Source: a virus. Taken from it: a stretch of DNA of 36,537 nucleotides. This document shows positions 25,075 to 33,179 of this stretch, piece after piece (position 1 is the stretch's first letter; every line of letters begins with the position of its first letter). The stretch is taken from positions 1 to 36,537 of the IMG/VR virus record IMGVR_UViG_3300044609_000146; one strand, written 5' to 3'. Under the pieces are notes generated by a model. The model was given only the letters and a program-made list of their open reading frames with translations. It was not told the DNA's origin and made no database searches. Both the position numbers and the translations under genes were made by a program.

Positions 25075-25556
25075 AGTCACCACAAAGAAGGCTGTGCTTT
25101 CTTAATGATGAACTTCATAAAATTATACATATTGATCGTGTAAATAATATTGTTAGAACATATAACTATGTTCAAGATAGGCAAATGGCTTATTTGTATA
25201 CAGATTATAAAAAACTTAGATCACCCGCTTATTCTATCAGGCTTGTTGGAAAACTACTAAGTCGTAGTCCAGACTCAATAAGAAAGGCAATTAATCGTGG
25301 CGATGTTAAGAAACCATATCTCATGGACCAGTATGTTCACGGAGTATACTATTTCTGTGAGACAGACATATATAATCTAAGAGACTTCTATGCAAGCTGG
25401 CATACAGGAAGACCTAGAAAAGATGGATACATTACTCCAAGATATGATGTTCCAACTAAGAAAGCATTAGATGCGTTGCTCGGTAAAACCGAAATGCTAT
25501 ATGTTAAAAATAAAAATGGGGACTTTGTTCCCGTTTGGAAAGCAGAGGACTTTTAA
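25023..25556 (+). CDS. Helix-turn-helix DNA-binding protein
   Basis: The start at ATG 25023 gives 177 residues; an upstream GTG (24969) would overlap the zinc-ribbon gene much further and has no ribosome site. The middle (Y-S-I-R-L-V-G-K-L-L-S-R-S-P-D-S-I-R-K-A-I-N-R-G) reads as a helix-turn-helix with a recognition helix, followed by Y-F-C-E-T-D-I-Y-N-L-R-D-F, a wing-like segment as in excisionase or MerR-type domains. The C-terminal part is basic (G-R-P-R-K-D-G). It probably regulates phage transcription or assists replication. The start overlaps the zinc-ribbon gene by 52 bases in a different frame. Confidence 0.7.
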   Translation: MAISKRERTVEEDLQQLKSPQRRLCFLNDELHKIIHIDRVNNIVRTYNYVQDRQMAYLYTDYKKLRSPAYSIRLVGKLLSRSPDSIRKAINRGDVKKPYLMDQYVHGVYYFCETDIYNLRDFYASWHTGRPRKDGYITPRYDVPTKKALDALLGKTEMLYVKNKNGDFVPVWKAEDF

Positions 25557-25804
25557 TGGCAAAGGGTAGACATTCTTCTAAGAATAAACCACAAGAAGAA
25601 AAGGGCTTTACAAACCTGCAGGAAGATGCTATCATTTACTCTATGATATGTTTGGAAGAAGCATTTATGATTGCTAGAAAACGCAAAGACGTTCACTCAT
25701 TGATTTCCCTTGCAGATAAATGGTATGGCATTGCCCAGGCATTTGAAGTAGTAGATGACGATAAACCAATGATTGGTTTTGGGGCAGGAGCAGGAAATGA
25801 ATAA
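25556..25804 (+). CDS. Small hypothetical protein
   Basis: An 82-residue protein. The start at ATG 25556 is supported by AGAGGA just upstream and a one-base overlap with the previous TAA. The N-terminus is basic and polar (M-A-K-G-R-H-S-S-K-N-K). The centre is helical (I-I-Y-S-M-I-C-L-E-E-A-F-M-I-A-R-K-R-K) and the end is acidic, then glycine rich (G-F-G-A-G-A-G-N-E). No domain was recognised. It is part of the tightly coupled run leading to the helicase. Confidence 0.7.
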   Translation: MAKGRHSSKNKPQEEKGFTNLQEDAIIYSMICLEEAFMIARKRKDVHSLISLADKWYGIAQAFEVVDDDKPMIGFGAGAGNE

Positions 25805-26000
25805 TACTGTAGTTAAGGTTAATCTTAAGTTTGTAAGAAACTTGGGTAATTATGAAAGTATGCACGTTGAACTTGGCGTAGAAGATTGGGTACGAGATAC
25901 CGATGCTAATACCGATGCTGCAATGAATAGAGTTTTTGAGTTTGTTGAGACTAAACTTATTGAAAAAGTAACTGAATTAGAAAAGGATCTAAAGCAGTGA
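25797..26000 (+). CDS. Small hypothetical protein
   Basis: A 67-residue protein beginning at ATG 25797, with GGAG about ten bases upstream; it overlaps the preceding gene by 8 bases. It has a short beta-like start (V-V-K-V-N-L-K-F-V-R-N-L) and then an acidic helical C-terminus (V-F-E-F-V-E-T-K-L-I-E-K-V-T). No family was recognised. Translational coupling within the pre-helicase run suggests an early function. Confidence 0.7.
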   Translation: MNNTVVKVNLKFVRNLGNYESMHVELGVEDWVRDTDANTDAAMNRVFEFVETKLIEKVTELEKDLKQ

Positions 26001-26332
26001 CAAAAAGTGAGGCAAACCTAGCTTTTGCACTACTCACATATTATGCAAAGAAGTTTGAAGATAAGTATGGCAAGAAGCCTAACATAAATAAATATAAAGA
26101 AAAATGGGCTGCCTCATCTATCCTGGAAGACTTTGAGTTTGATAATGCTAAGTTAATAATTGATTATTACTTTACACTATCTAAAGAGGGGCACCCACTT
26201 TCGTGGCTATTTAATAATTTTGATAAGTTAAAAGATTCAGTAGAGTCAAATGAGCAGGACAAAATATTAAGGGCTGAACGTAGAGCACAGACAATAAAGT
26301 TGAGAGAAGAGTGGTTAAATGGGAATGCGTGA
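25997..26332 (+). CDS. Hypothetical helical protein, possible helicase loader by position
   Basis: A 111-residue protein starting at GTG 25997, which overlaps the previous stop as GTGA. It is predicted all-helical from its heptad-like pattern, with segments A-F-A-L-L-T-Y-Y-A-K-K-F and L-I-I-D-Y-Y-F-T-L-S-K, then a charged C-terminus (R-A-E-R-R-A-Q-T-I-K-L-R-E-E-W). Small helical proteins directly before a DnaB-like helicase are often loaders or helicase partners, which is the best guess here. The sequence itself shows no ATPase motif, so the role is inferred from position only. Its end overlaps the helicase start by 14 bases. Confidence 0.6.
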   Translation: MTKSEANLAFALLTYYAKKFEDKYGKKPNINKYKEKWAASSILEDFEFDNAKLIIDYYFTLSKEGHPLSWLFNNFDKLKDSVESNEQDKILRAERRAQTIKLREEWLNGNA

Positions 26333-27551
26333 AGAAGTAGAAGTAATCTCTTCTGTATGCGAGAATAAAGATATCCACGTCCTTTTCGAAAACAACGTAG
26401 ATTACATGATGCAGTCCTGCGGTGATGTATGGGACTTTGTAAAAGAGTATTATAATGAAACTCGTCAAGTACCGCCAACAGACCTTTTGCAAACACGCTT
26501 CCGTGATTTTGACACAGTGCAAGACCCAGCACCAACTATCTATGCAGTTAACAGATTAAAAGAAACATTTCTAGATGAGTCACTAAGGACAACAGTTCGT
26601 AAAGCTGCACAGTTCCTTCAAGATAATCAATCTGGTAAAGCTTTAAATACTATGTCTGCTGACATATCATCGCTTGCTAGAATTACTGCAAGGGTTAGAG
26701 ACCTTGATGTAACTGATGTTGAAGATGCATTACAATACTTTGAAAAGACTCGTCAATCAGCAATGAATGGTGATATTGGTATTCGATCTGGCATTGCTGC
26801 ATTTGATTTGTGCTTGCCTATGGGCATTGCTAAGGGGCAGTTAGGTGTGTTACTTGCATACCCTGCTATTGGTAAGTCTTGGATGGCTTTATTCTTGGCT
26901 GTAAAGGCTTGGCAGAATGGTCGTGTGCCAATGATTTTGTCTTTAGAAATGACAGAGCAAGAAGTTCGTAATCGTATCTTTACAATTATTGGTAATGGTA
27001 AATGGTCACATCGTGCTATTAGTTCTGGTCGTGTAAACAATGATGAGTTTAAAGAATGGGCTGAGGGCAACTTAGTTGATAAGCCACCATTTAAGATTGT
27101 ATCAAATGACGGTGGCAGTGAAGTCACTCCTAATGTTGTTAGAGCAAAGATTGATCAGTATAAGCCTGACATTGTATTCATTGACTACTTACAACTCATG
27201 CAAGATAATGCAGGAACCAGTTCTAATGAAACAGTTAAGATTAAGAACCTCTCAAGAGAGTTAAAACTATTAGCAATCTCTGAGCAAGTTCCAATCATTG
27301 CTATTGCTTCTGCTACCCCAGATGATGCAAGTGATTTAGAGAGCGTTCCACAGCTTGGACAGGTGGCTTGGTCACGCCAGATAGCCTACGATGCAGACTG
27401 GGTATTGGCATTTGGTCGCAAGCAAAACACAGGTGTTTTAGAGGTAGCGTTTAGAAAGAATCGTCATGGCTTCTTGGGAGACTTCTATATTGATGCAGAC
27501 TTTGATAGTGGTAAGTTTGAGGAAATGATGGACCCTGCAGACCTGTTATAA
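26319..27551 (+). CDS. DnaB-like replicative helicase
   Basis: A 410-residue protein from ATG 26319 (an ATG at 26325 is the alternative). After a helical N-terminal domain comes a RecA-fold ATPase: Walker A at residues 180-187 (A-Y-P-A-I-G-K-S), M-I-L-S-L-E-M-T (the strand and Glu of motif H1a) and Walker B I-V-F-I-D-Y-L-Q-L (D289). The end of the domain carries R-K-N-R-H-G-F-L-G-D, the arginine-finger loop typical of DnaB-family helicases. The first glycine of Walker A is Ala, a mild deviation. It would unwind DNA ahead of the phage polymerase and recruit the primase encoded next. Confidence 0.92.
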   Translation: MGMREEVEVISSVCENKDIHVLFENNVDYMMQSCGDVWDFVKEYYNETRQVPPTDLLQTRFRDFDTVQDPAPTIYAVNRLKETFLDESLRTTVRKAAQFLQDNQSGKALNTMSADISSLARITARVRDLDVTDVEDALQYFEKTRQSAMNGDIGIRSGIAAFDLCLPMGIAKGQLGVLLAYPAIGKSWMALFLAVKAWQNGRVPMILSLEMTEQEVRNRIFTIIGNGKWSHRAISSGRVNNDEFKEWAEGNLVDKPPFKIVSNDGGSEVTPNVVRAKIDQYKPDIVFIDYLQLMQDNAGTSSNETVKIKNLSRELKLLAISEQVPIIAIASATPDDASDLESVPQLGQVAWSRQIAYDADWVLAFGRKQNTGVLEVAFRKNRHGFLGDFYIDADFDSGKFEEMMDPADLL

Positions 27552-27552
27552 T
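27544..27552 (+). promoter_or_regulatory. Extended -10 promoter at the helicase end
   Basis: TGT followed by TATAAT (27547-27552) overlaps the last codons of the helicase gene; a second TATAAT lies at 27554-27559. No convincing -35 is seen at the normal distance, so it would rely on the extended -10. Start points near 27559-27566 would give almost no leader before the ATG at 27566. Confidence 0.5.
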
Positions 27553-27565
27553 CTATAATGGTTAT

Positions 27566-27901
27566 ATGGACTTCGCAGGACACAAGAAAATTAAAGAGTT
27601 TACCATAGATGGTCAGATCTATGACGAAGCTGATGTAATGCGTTTGAAAGAAAAATATAACTCCATAATGGATCATTATCTTAGAAGTCAGGGATATGTT
27701 CCACATTTAGACCTTGACATAGTTTTTACTATAGATTATAATGGTAACTGGTTCGACTTTAAAATAACAATGTACGGTATCTATTTAGGAAAGGCAAAAG
27801 CAAAATGCTATATGGGAATAACAGGAAGCAAGTTAATTCCAATGACTCCTATGACCCAGAGCAAGTCAGAGAAATCATCACATCGTGTGGAGTCTCAATA
27901 G
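27566..27901 (+). CDS. Hypothetical protein overlapping the primase start
   Basis: A 111-residue protein starting at ATG 27566. The visible pattern is a short basic helix (H-K-K-I-K-E-F), a helical middle (A-D-V-M-R-L-K-E-K-Y-N-S-I-M) and a beta segment (L-D-I-V-F-T-I-D-Y-N-G-N-W-F-D-F). The C-terminal 32 residues lie in an overlap of 97 bases with the primase gene in another frame, and read as a low-complexity Ser/Lys/Thr tail. No family was recognised. The coding character of the first 80 residues looks good, so I consider it a real gene, though its true end function may not need the overlapped tail. Confidence 0.6.
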   Translation: MDFAGHKKIKEFTIDGQIYDEADVMRLKEKYNSIMDHYLRSQGYVPHLDLDIVFTIDYNGNWFDFKITMYGIYLGKAKAKCYMGITGSKLIPMTPMTQSKSEKSSHRVESQ

Positions 27902-28758
27902 GCACTGAGTTAGATACTCATTTTTTAGTTTTCTGCCCGTTCCACAATAATCGTAATACCCCAGCCTGTGAAGTAGATAAAGAAAAAGGTTTATTCCTTT
28001 GTTTTTCCTGCGGAGAAAATGGAACTATCCTAGACTTTGTAATGCGTACAACCAATAGAACCTACTTTGAGTCTGCTAGAATTATTTCTAATGCAGCAAA
28101 GGCAGGAGACTTTGTTCAAAAGATTGACAAGTCAATTATTCCAAAAGAAGAGTTTAGCTCTTTTGATAGCAATACGATAGAACGCTTGCACACTTCCCTG
28201 ATGCAAGACAACAAGGCTATCTCATATTTTACTGGTCGTGGCATTACAAAGAAAGCCTCAGAGTTTTTTAAGCTTGGATATTCAGATAAGCAGGACATGG
28301 TTACGGTCCCAGTATATTCTCATACTGGAGTTTGCGTAGGCTTTGTTGCAAGATCAGTAGAGGGTAAAGCGTTTAAAAACTCTACAGGTTTGCCAAGAAG
28401 CAAAGTATTGTTTAATCTTAATAATTGCAAGTTTAAAGACCTTGTAGTCGTAGAGTCATCCTTTGATGCTATTCGTTTGTGGCAACTAGATATACCTGCC
28501 GTAGCGACTCTAGGAGCAAATGTGGGGACAGTTCAGTTAGCCCTGCTAAATAAGTATGCCAATACAGTTATTGTTGCTCCTGACGGAGACCAGGCAGGTA
28601 GCGAGATGGTATCTAAACTTATTAAGGGTCTTGCAGGTAAAGACATTAGAGTAATGCAAATACCAGAAGGTAAAAAAGACATTGGAGACATGACTAATGA
28701 GGAAATTACATCTTCATATCTGTCAACAAAAGCACTTGACTTAGCACTCAATATCTGA
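27805..28758 (+). CDS. DNA primase with CHC2-type zinc finger and TOPRIM core
   Basis: A 317-residue protein from ATG 27805, with AGGAAAGG about 10 bases upstream. The N-terminal zinc-binding site is C44-P-F-H47 with C66-F-S-C69, the CHC2 pattern that reads the template. The catalytic TOPRIM domain shows V-V-V-E-S-S-F-D-A (E217, D221) and A-P-D-G-D-Q-A-G (D260, D262), the acidic metal-binding residues. It is short compared with bacterial DnaG (about 600 residues): there is no helicase-binding C-terminal domain, so contact with the DnaB-like helicase must use another surface. It makes RNA primers for lagging-strand synthesis. Confidence 0.92.
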   Translation: MLYGNNRKQVNSNDSYDPEQVREIITSCGVSIGTELDTHFLVFCPFHNNRNTPACEVDKEKGLFLCFSCGENGTILDFVMRTTNRTYFESARIISNAAKAGDFVQKIDKSIIPKEEFSSFDSNTIERLHTSLMQDNKAISYFTGRGITKKASEFFKLGYSDKQDMVTVPVYSHTGVCVGFVARSVEGKAFKNSTGLPRSKVLFNLNNCKFKDLVVVESSFDAIRLWQLDIPAVATLGANVGTVQLALLNKYANTVIVAPDGDQAGSEMVSKLIKGLAGKDIRVMQIPEGKKDIGDMTNEEITSSYLSTKALDLALNI

Positions 28759-28764
28759 TAAAAT
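28736..28764 (+). promoter_or_regulatory. Strong promoter for the ssDNA-binding protein gene
   Basis: TTGACT (28736-28741), a 17-base spacer and TAAAAT (28759-28764) with TGA directly before the -10. This lies over the 3' end of the primase gene and fits the high demand for ssDNA-binding protein. The leader carries a small stem (GACCC 28774-28778 with GGGTC 28786-28790) and an AAGGAG site. Confidence 0.85.
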
Positions 28765-28810
28765 GTTTTAACAGACCCACTTATGGGGTCAAATATTAAG
28801 GAGAAATGTC

Positions 28811-29467
28811 ATGGCAAGTATTACAGGATTAGCAAATATCCAAAAATTAATTGAACGTCCATCTCATTCAGATGGTCCAAAGGCTCGCTGGCTAAAGTTA
28901 GAAGATGGTCAGTCAGTTAAGATTCGTTTTCTAAACGAAGTAGACCCAGATTCAAAGAGTTACAGTAAAGAAATGGGTCTAGCGATTGTTATCGCAGAAC
29001 ACACAAATCCAAAAGATTATCGCCGTAAGGCTCTTTGCTCTATGGAAGAAGAGGGCAAGTGCTACGGCTGCGAAATGCATAGACGTGATCCAAAGGCTGG
29101 CTGGAAGGCTCGTCTTCGCTACTACACTAACGTGTTGGTAGATGAAGGTAATGGCGAACAGTACACAGCTATTTGGTCTCAGGGTGTTGGTCCAAAGTCA
29201 CCGACTACAACAACGATCATTGAGTATGCTTCTGACACTGGAGGAATTTCCAATGTCATCTGGAGACTAAAGCGTAACGGCACAGGTACTCTTACAAGCT
29301 ATTCATTGTTCCCTGTTGCAACAGATGAGAAGCCCTTTGATTTCACAGGTATCGAAACCTATGAACTTGAAAAGACAGCAACTCGTCAAGTTAAGTATGC
29401 AGAGCAAGAGTCATTCTTTATGGGTCTTGAAACTGAGGAAACAGCTAGTGCGTCTGTAGATTGGTAA
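28811..29467 (+). CDS. Phage single-stranded DNA-binding protein with zinc site
   Basis: A 218-residue protein from ATG 28811. The N-terminal half contains W-L-K-L-E-D-G-Q-S-V-K-I-R-F, a strand pair typical of OB folds. A zinc-binding cluster follows (C76, C84, C87 and H90 in C-S-M-E-E-E-G-K-C-Y-G-C-E-M-H), similar in idea to the zinc of T4 gp32. Later comes A-R-L-R-Y-Y-T-N-V-L-V-D. The C-terminus is acidic and ends in Trp (E-T-E-E-T-A-S-A-S-V-D-W), like the acidic aromatic tails through which SSBs recruit partners. Position between primase and polymerase supports the role. It has its own promoter. The family is diverged from bacterial SSB, so the call is by features and context. Confidence 0.75.
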   Translation: MASITGLANIQKLIERPSHSDGPKARWLKLEDGQSVKIRFLNEVDPDSKSYSKEMGLAIVIAEHTNPKDYRRKALCSMEEEGKCYGCEMHRRDPKAGWKARLRYYTNVLVDEGNGEQYTAIWSQGVGPKSPTTTTIIEYASDTGGISNVIWRLKRNGTGTLTSYSLFPVATDEKPFDFTGIETYELEKTATRQVKYAEQESFFMGLETEETASASVDW

Positions 29468-29474
29468 AAGCCAC

Positions 29475-29518
29475 TTGACAGACTTGGGGGCGGTAGGCTA
29501 TAATTGCTTATCGCCCTC
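29475..29518 (+). promoter_or_regulatory. Consensus promoter with -10 in a hairpin loop, before the polymerase gene
   Basis: TTGACA (29475-29480), an 18-base spacer and TATAAT (29499-29504). Bases 29486-29498 pair with 29506-29518 in a 13-bp stem with three G-T pairs, leaving TATAATT as the loop. As DNA it is an imperfect palindrome centred on the -10; as RNA it would be a hairpin after the ssDNA-binding protein gene, with a T-rich stretch starting about 5 bases downstream. It may act as operator, attenuator or terminator as well as promoter. Confidence 0.85.
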
Positions 29519-29538
29519 ACTAATTTTATTGGAGAAAC

Positions 29539-32500
29539 ATGTATCATAATCATCATTCGCATTCTTACTATAGTTTGCTTGATGGCTTCTCCTCACCAGA
29601 AGAACTTCTGAAACGTGCAGAAGAGGTGGGTATGACTGCTTTATCCTTAACGGATCACGGAACTTTAAGTGGTCACAGGGACTTTCTTATTGCTGCAAAA
29701 GACACAAAGGTTAAGCCAATTCTTGGTCTTGAAGCATACTTTACTACAGATAGATTAGATAAGCGTTCTAAGAAAGAGCGTGGCGAAGATGAGCAAGTTT
29801 ATAATCACCTTATTGTTTTAGCAAAGAATGAAAACGGTGTCCAGAACTTATCTAAGTTATCTGAGATTGCCTGGAACGAAGGCTTCTTTAATAAGCCTCG
29901 TATAGACTTTGAAATACTAGAGAGCTATTCATCAGACCTTATTATTGCTTCGGGATGTATGAATGGCATTATTGCCAAAGCAATACAGAATGACAATATG
30001 GACCTTGCCAGAAAGCACACAGACTGGTTTAAGCAAGTGTTCAAAGATGATTTCTATATGGAACTGCAACCACATAACCCATATGAACTTAATGCACAGA
30101 TGCTTAAGCTGGCAGATGAAATGGGTATTAAGTCAACAGTAACACTTGACTGCCACTATGCATCTCCAGAAGATCGGATTGCAGAAGAAATTATGCTTAT
30201 TCTTGGCACACACCCCAATATTCGTAAAGAAGCAAAGTTTGATGATAGCCGTAAGATTAAAGACCTGATTGAACGCCTAGATTATCTATATGGTGATCGC
30301 TTCATGTCGTTTAAAGACTTAGAGATTTATTTAATGGGATACAAAGATATTCGTCAAATGATGATTGACCAAGGTATTGATCGTGATGACTTGTATGAAA
30401 ACTCCCTAGAGATATCTGATAAAGTTGGCTCTTATGAAATCAAAAAGGGATTAGACCTGCTTCCTGCAGACTACATTGACCCAGATCACCAACTTGAAAA
30501 GATAACTATGGTTGGATTGGCAAAGCGTGGGCTTGCAGATAATCCAGACTATGTTGCTCGCATAAACGAAGAGCTTGAGATTATTAAGTCTAAAAACTTT
30601 TCTTCATACTTTATCGTTGTTGCGGATATGATTAACTGGTCAAAGAATAATAATATTCTAGTTGGTCCAGGTCGTGGTTCTGCTGCAGGTTCTTTGGTTT
30701 GTTATGCCCTAGGAATTACAGAAGTAGACCCACTTAAATATGGGTTGCTGTTCTTTCGATTTATTAATCCAGAGCGTGACGATTTCCCTGACATTGATAC
30801 AGACTATGAAGATCGTTATCGTGGAAAGGTAAAAGAATATCTTTCAGAACAATATCAGCACGTTGCATCTATTGCTACCTTCCTTACATTTAAGGATAAG
30901 GGTGTAGTTAGAGACGTTGCAAGAGCCTTCCATATACCTCTTCCAGAAGTTAACAAGGCTCTAAAGGGTATTGAAACTTGGGATGAGTTTATGTCTAGCA
31001 CAATCTCAAAAGACTTCCGTGATAAATATCCAGAGGTCGTAAAGTATGCAGGTAAGTTGCGTGGACGTATTCGTGGCACTGGAATGCATGCTGCTGGCAT
31101 TGTTGCTTCTAAGGATGCTATTTGGAAACACGCACCTATGGAAACTCGTAAAGATACGCAGTCAGATGATCGTGTGCAGGTTGTTGGTATGGATATGGAG
31201 CAGGTGGCAGACGTTGGTCTTATTAAGATCGATGCTCTTGGTCTTAAGACCCTAGCGGTTATTCACGATACTTTAGATATGGTTAAAGAGCGTAAAGGAA
31301 AAGATATTGACCTTTCAAGTCTTGCTTTAGATGATAAAGAAGTTTATGCAGACCTTACAGCAGGTTTTACAAAAGGTGTATTCCAAGCAGAAGCAACTCC
31401 TTACACAAACCTGTTGGTAAAAATGGGCGTGTACACTTTTGATGAACTTGCTGCTTCAAATGCTCTTGTTCGCCCAGGAGCTATGAACACTATTGGTGCT
31501 GAGTATATTAAACGTAAAAAGGGTAAAACTCCAGTGAAATATATTCATGACATCGTAAAGGACTTTACTCAAGATACTTATGGGTGTATCCTTTATCAGG
31601 AACAAGTTATGCTTGCCTGTGTTTACCTTGGTGGAATGACTATGGCAGAAGCAGACAAGGTTCGTAAAATTATTGGTAAGAAAAAAGATGTAAAGGAGTT
31701 TGACAAATATCGTGAACAGTTTGTTAAGGGTGCTTCAAAGCACATTACAGAAAAGCAAGCACAAGATTTATGGCACGACTTTGAGGCACACGCAGGTTAT
31801 TCCTTTAATAAGTCCCATGCTGTTGCTTATTCTATGCTTAGTTATTGGTCTGCTTGGTTAAAGCGTTACTACCCACATGAGTTTATGTACTCACTTCTTC
31901 GTAATGAAAAAGATAAAGATACAAGAACTGATTATTTAATTGAAGCAAAGCGAATGGGAATTACAATTAAGCTCCCACACGTTAATGAGTCAGGCATTGA
32001 CTTTACTCTTGAGGGCGATGCAATTAGGTTTGGGCTAGGAAATATTAAGTTTATTTCAGAAAACATTGGAAGTAAACTTATTGCAAGTAGACCGTTTGAT
32101 TCCTTTGATCATTTAAAGACGCTTGCAGGTACAAAAGGCTCTGGAATAAATAACAGAGCAATAGAAGCATTAAATAAGATTGGTGCTGCTGCATTTAACG
32201 ACAACTTAAGGATTGGAAATGAAAAAGAAAATTACTACGAGTACCTTAACATACCTGAGTTTACTAGTGATATCCCTCGTTGGATTGAAGCATATGCAAA
32301 ACCGCTCGAAGACTATTCAGAAGAAGGATCATTCCTCGTCCAAGCGATGGTCAAGTCAATCAAAAGAGGAGACGGGTGGAGCCGTATCGAAATCGTTGAC
32401 AAGACTGGCTCTGTTGGGATATTTGACAGATCGGACACGGTAATTGAACCAGGAAAGATTTACATCTTCCTAGTGGCAGATAATCGTATTGGTGCTTATG

Positions 32501-32802
32501 CAACAGCAGAAGACCTTAAGAATACGGATGATCCATTTATTAAATACCTACAAGCAAAAACAATGACGCTGGGTGATGGAGAATTTTTTACTATTAGCTT
32601 CACACCAAGAAAGACAAAAGCTGGTCAGAAAATGGCAAATGCTGTTCTTGCAGATAAGGATAAAGAATTACACTCTGTAGTTATTTTTCCAACAATGTAT
32701 GGTCAGGCTTTATCAAATATGAAACCAGGCGGTAGATGTAAGCCAATATTACAAGAAACAACATCGGGAAGCACAACAGTAAAGGAGTTTGAAAGAGTAT
32801 GA
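29539..32802 (+). CDS. dnaE: DNA polymerase III alpha subunit (DnaE-like)
   Basis: A 1087-residue replicative polymerase from ATG 29539, after TTGGAGAAAC. The N-terminal PHP domain is intact: H-H-S-H-S-Y-Y-S-L-L-D-G, T38-D-H-G, then C-H-Y near residue 203. The palm carries G-P-G-R-G-S-A-A-G-S and P-D-I-D-T-D-Y-E-D with catalytic D418 and D420. Then come K-I-D-A-L-G and G-Y-S-F-N-K-S-H-A-V-A-Y, conserved DnaE motifs. The C-terminus has an OB-fold-like segment (I-E-I-V-D-K-T-G-S-V-G-I-F-D). It is about the size of bacterial DnaE (roughly 1160). No separate clamp or loader is visible here. The PHP residues suggest an intrinsic proofreading nuclease is possible. Confidence 0.95.
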   Translation: MYHNHHSHSYYSLLDGFSSPEELLKRAEEVGMTALSLTDHGTLSGHRDFLIAAKDTKVKPILGLEAYFTTDRLDKRSKKERGEDEQVYNHLIVLAKNENGVQNLSKLSEIAWNEGFFNKPRIDFEILESYSSDLIIASGCMNGIIAKAIQNDNMDLARKHTDWFKQVFKDDFYMELQPHNPYELNAQMLKLADEMGIKSTVTLDCHYASPEDRIAEEIMLILGTHPNIRKEAKFDDSRKIKDLIERLDYLYGDRFMSFKDLEIYLMGYKDIRQMMIDQGIDRDDLYENSLEISDKVGSYEIKKGLDLLPADYIDPDHQLEKITMVGLAKRGLADNPDYVARINEELEIIKSKNFSSYFIVVADMINWSKNNNILVGPGRGSAAGSLVCYALGITEVDPLKYGLLFFRFINPERDDFPDIDTDYEDRYRGKVKEYLSEQYQHVASIATFLTFKDKGVVRDVARAFHIPLPEVNKALKGIETWDEFMSSTISKDFRDKYPEVVKYAGKLRGRIRGTGMHAAGIVASKDAIWKHAPMETRKDTQSDDRVQVVGMDMEQVADVGLIKIDALGLKTLAVIHDTLDMVKERKGKDIDLSSLALDDKEVYADLTAGFTKGVFQAEATPYTNLLVKMGVYTFDELAASNALVRPGAMNTIGAEYIKRKKGKTPVKYIHDIVKDFTQDTYGCILYQEQVMLACVYLGGMTMAEADKVRKIIGKKKDVKEFDKYREQFVKGASKHITEKQAQDLWHDFEAHAGYSFNKSHAVAYSMLSYWSAWLKRYYPHEFMYSLLRNEKDKDTRTDYLIEAKRMGITIKLPHVNESGIDFTLEGDAIRFGLGNIKFISENIGSKLIASRPFDSFDHLKTLAGTKGSGINNRAIEALNKIGAAAFNDNLRIGNEKENYYEYLNIPEFTSDIPRWIEAYAKPLEDYSEEGSFLVQAMVKSIKRGDGWSRIEIVDKTGSVGIFDRSDTVIEPGKIYIFLVADNRIGAYATAEDLKNTDDPFIKYLQAKTMTLGDGEFFTISFTPRKTKAGQKMANAVLADKDKELHSVVIFPTMYGQALSNMKPGGRCKPILQETTSGSTTVKEFERV

Positions 32803-33143
32803 ACCTAGATAATTTAGCAAGAAACGTACACAGCAATGCAACAGAAAAAGGTTTTTGGGATTATATGTATTCCAATGTAGAGCCTGTTGGAGACACATTT
32901 ATTTTTTTTGCAAAACAAATAGCTATGATCCACTCTGAGGCAACAGAAGTATTAGAAGCACTTAGAAAGCAAAAGGGACAACAAGAAGTTGTAGAAGAAC
33001 TAGCGGATATTATTATTCGTGTAGTTGACCTATATCAAGGATTGGTGATGGCTGGAGAAGCCAAAGACTCCCTAGAAGATGTAGTTACAAAGAAGACAAT
33101 CATCAATAGCCAACGCCCTAAAATGCATGGCGTATTGGGATGA
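32799..33143 (+). CDS. MazG-like nucleotide pyrophosphohydrolase
   Basis: A 114-residue all-helical protein whose ATG (32799) overlaps the polymerase TGA by four bases. The motif E47-A-T-E50 (in H-S-E-A-T-E-V-L-E-A-L) followed by E66-E-L-A-D70 is the E-x-x-E plus E-x-x-D arrangement of the all-alpha NTP pyrophosphohydrolase (MazG/dUTPase) superfamily. Such enzymes bind magnesium and clear non-canonical nucleotides or (p)ppGpp precursors; phages use them to tune the nucleotide pool. Translational coupling to the polymerase fits that role. The exact substrate cannot be told from sequence. Confidence 0.85.
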   Translation: MNLDNLARNVHSNATEKGFWDYMYSNVEPVGDTFIFFAKQIAMIHSEATEVLEALRKQKGQQEVVEELADIIIRVVDLYQGLVMAGEAKDSLEDVVTKKTIINSQRPKMHGVLG

Positions 33144-33149
33144 TATAAT
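33141..33149 (+). promoter_or_regulatory. Extended -10 promoter for the RecA-like gene
   Basis: TGA followed by TATAAT (33144-33149) overlaps the pyrophosphohydrolase stop. The -35 position (AAATGC at 33121-33126) is poor, so it would rely on the extended -10. The leader contains GGAGA (33170-33174) six bases before the ATG at 33180. Confidence 0.6.
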
Positions 33150-33179
33150 AGATGCTTACAAAAGATAATGGAGATATAA

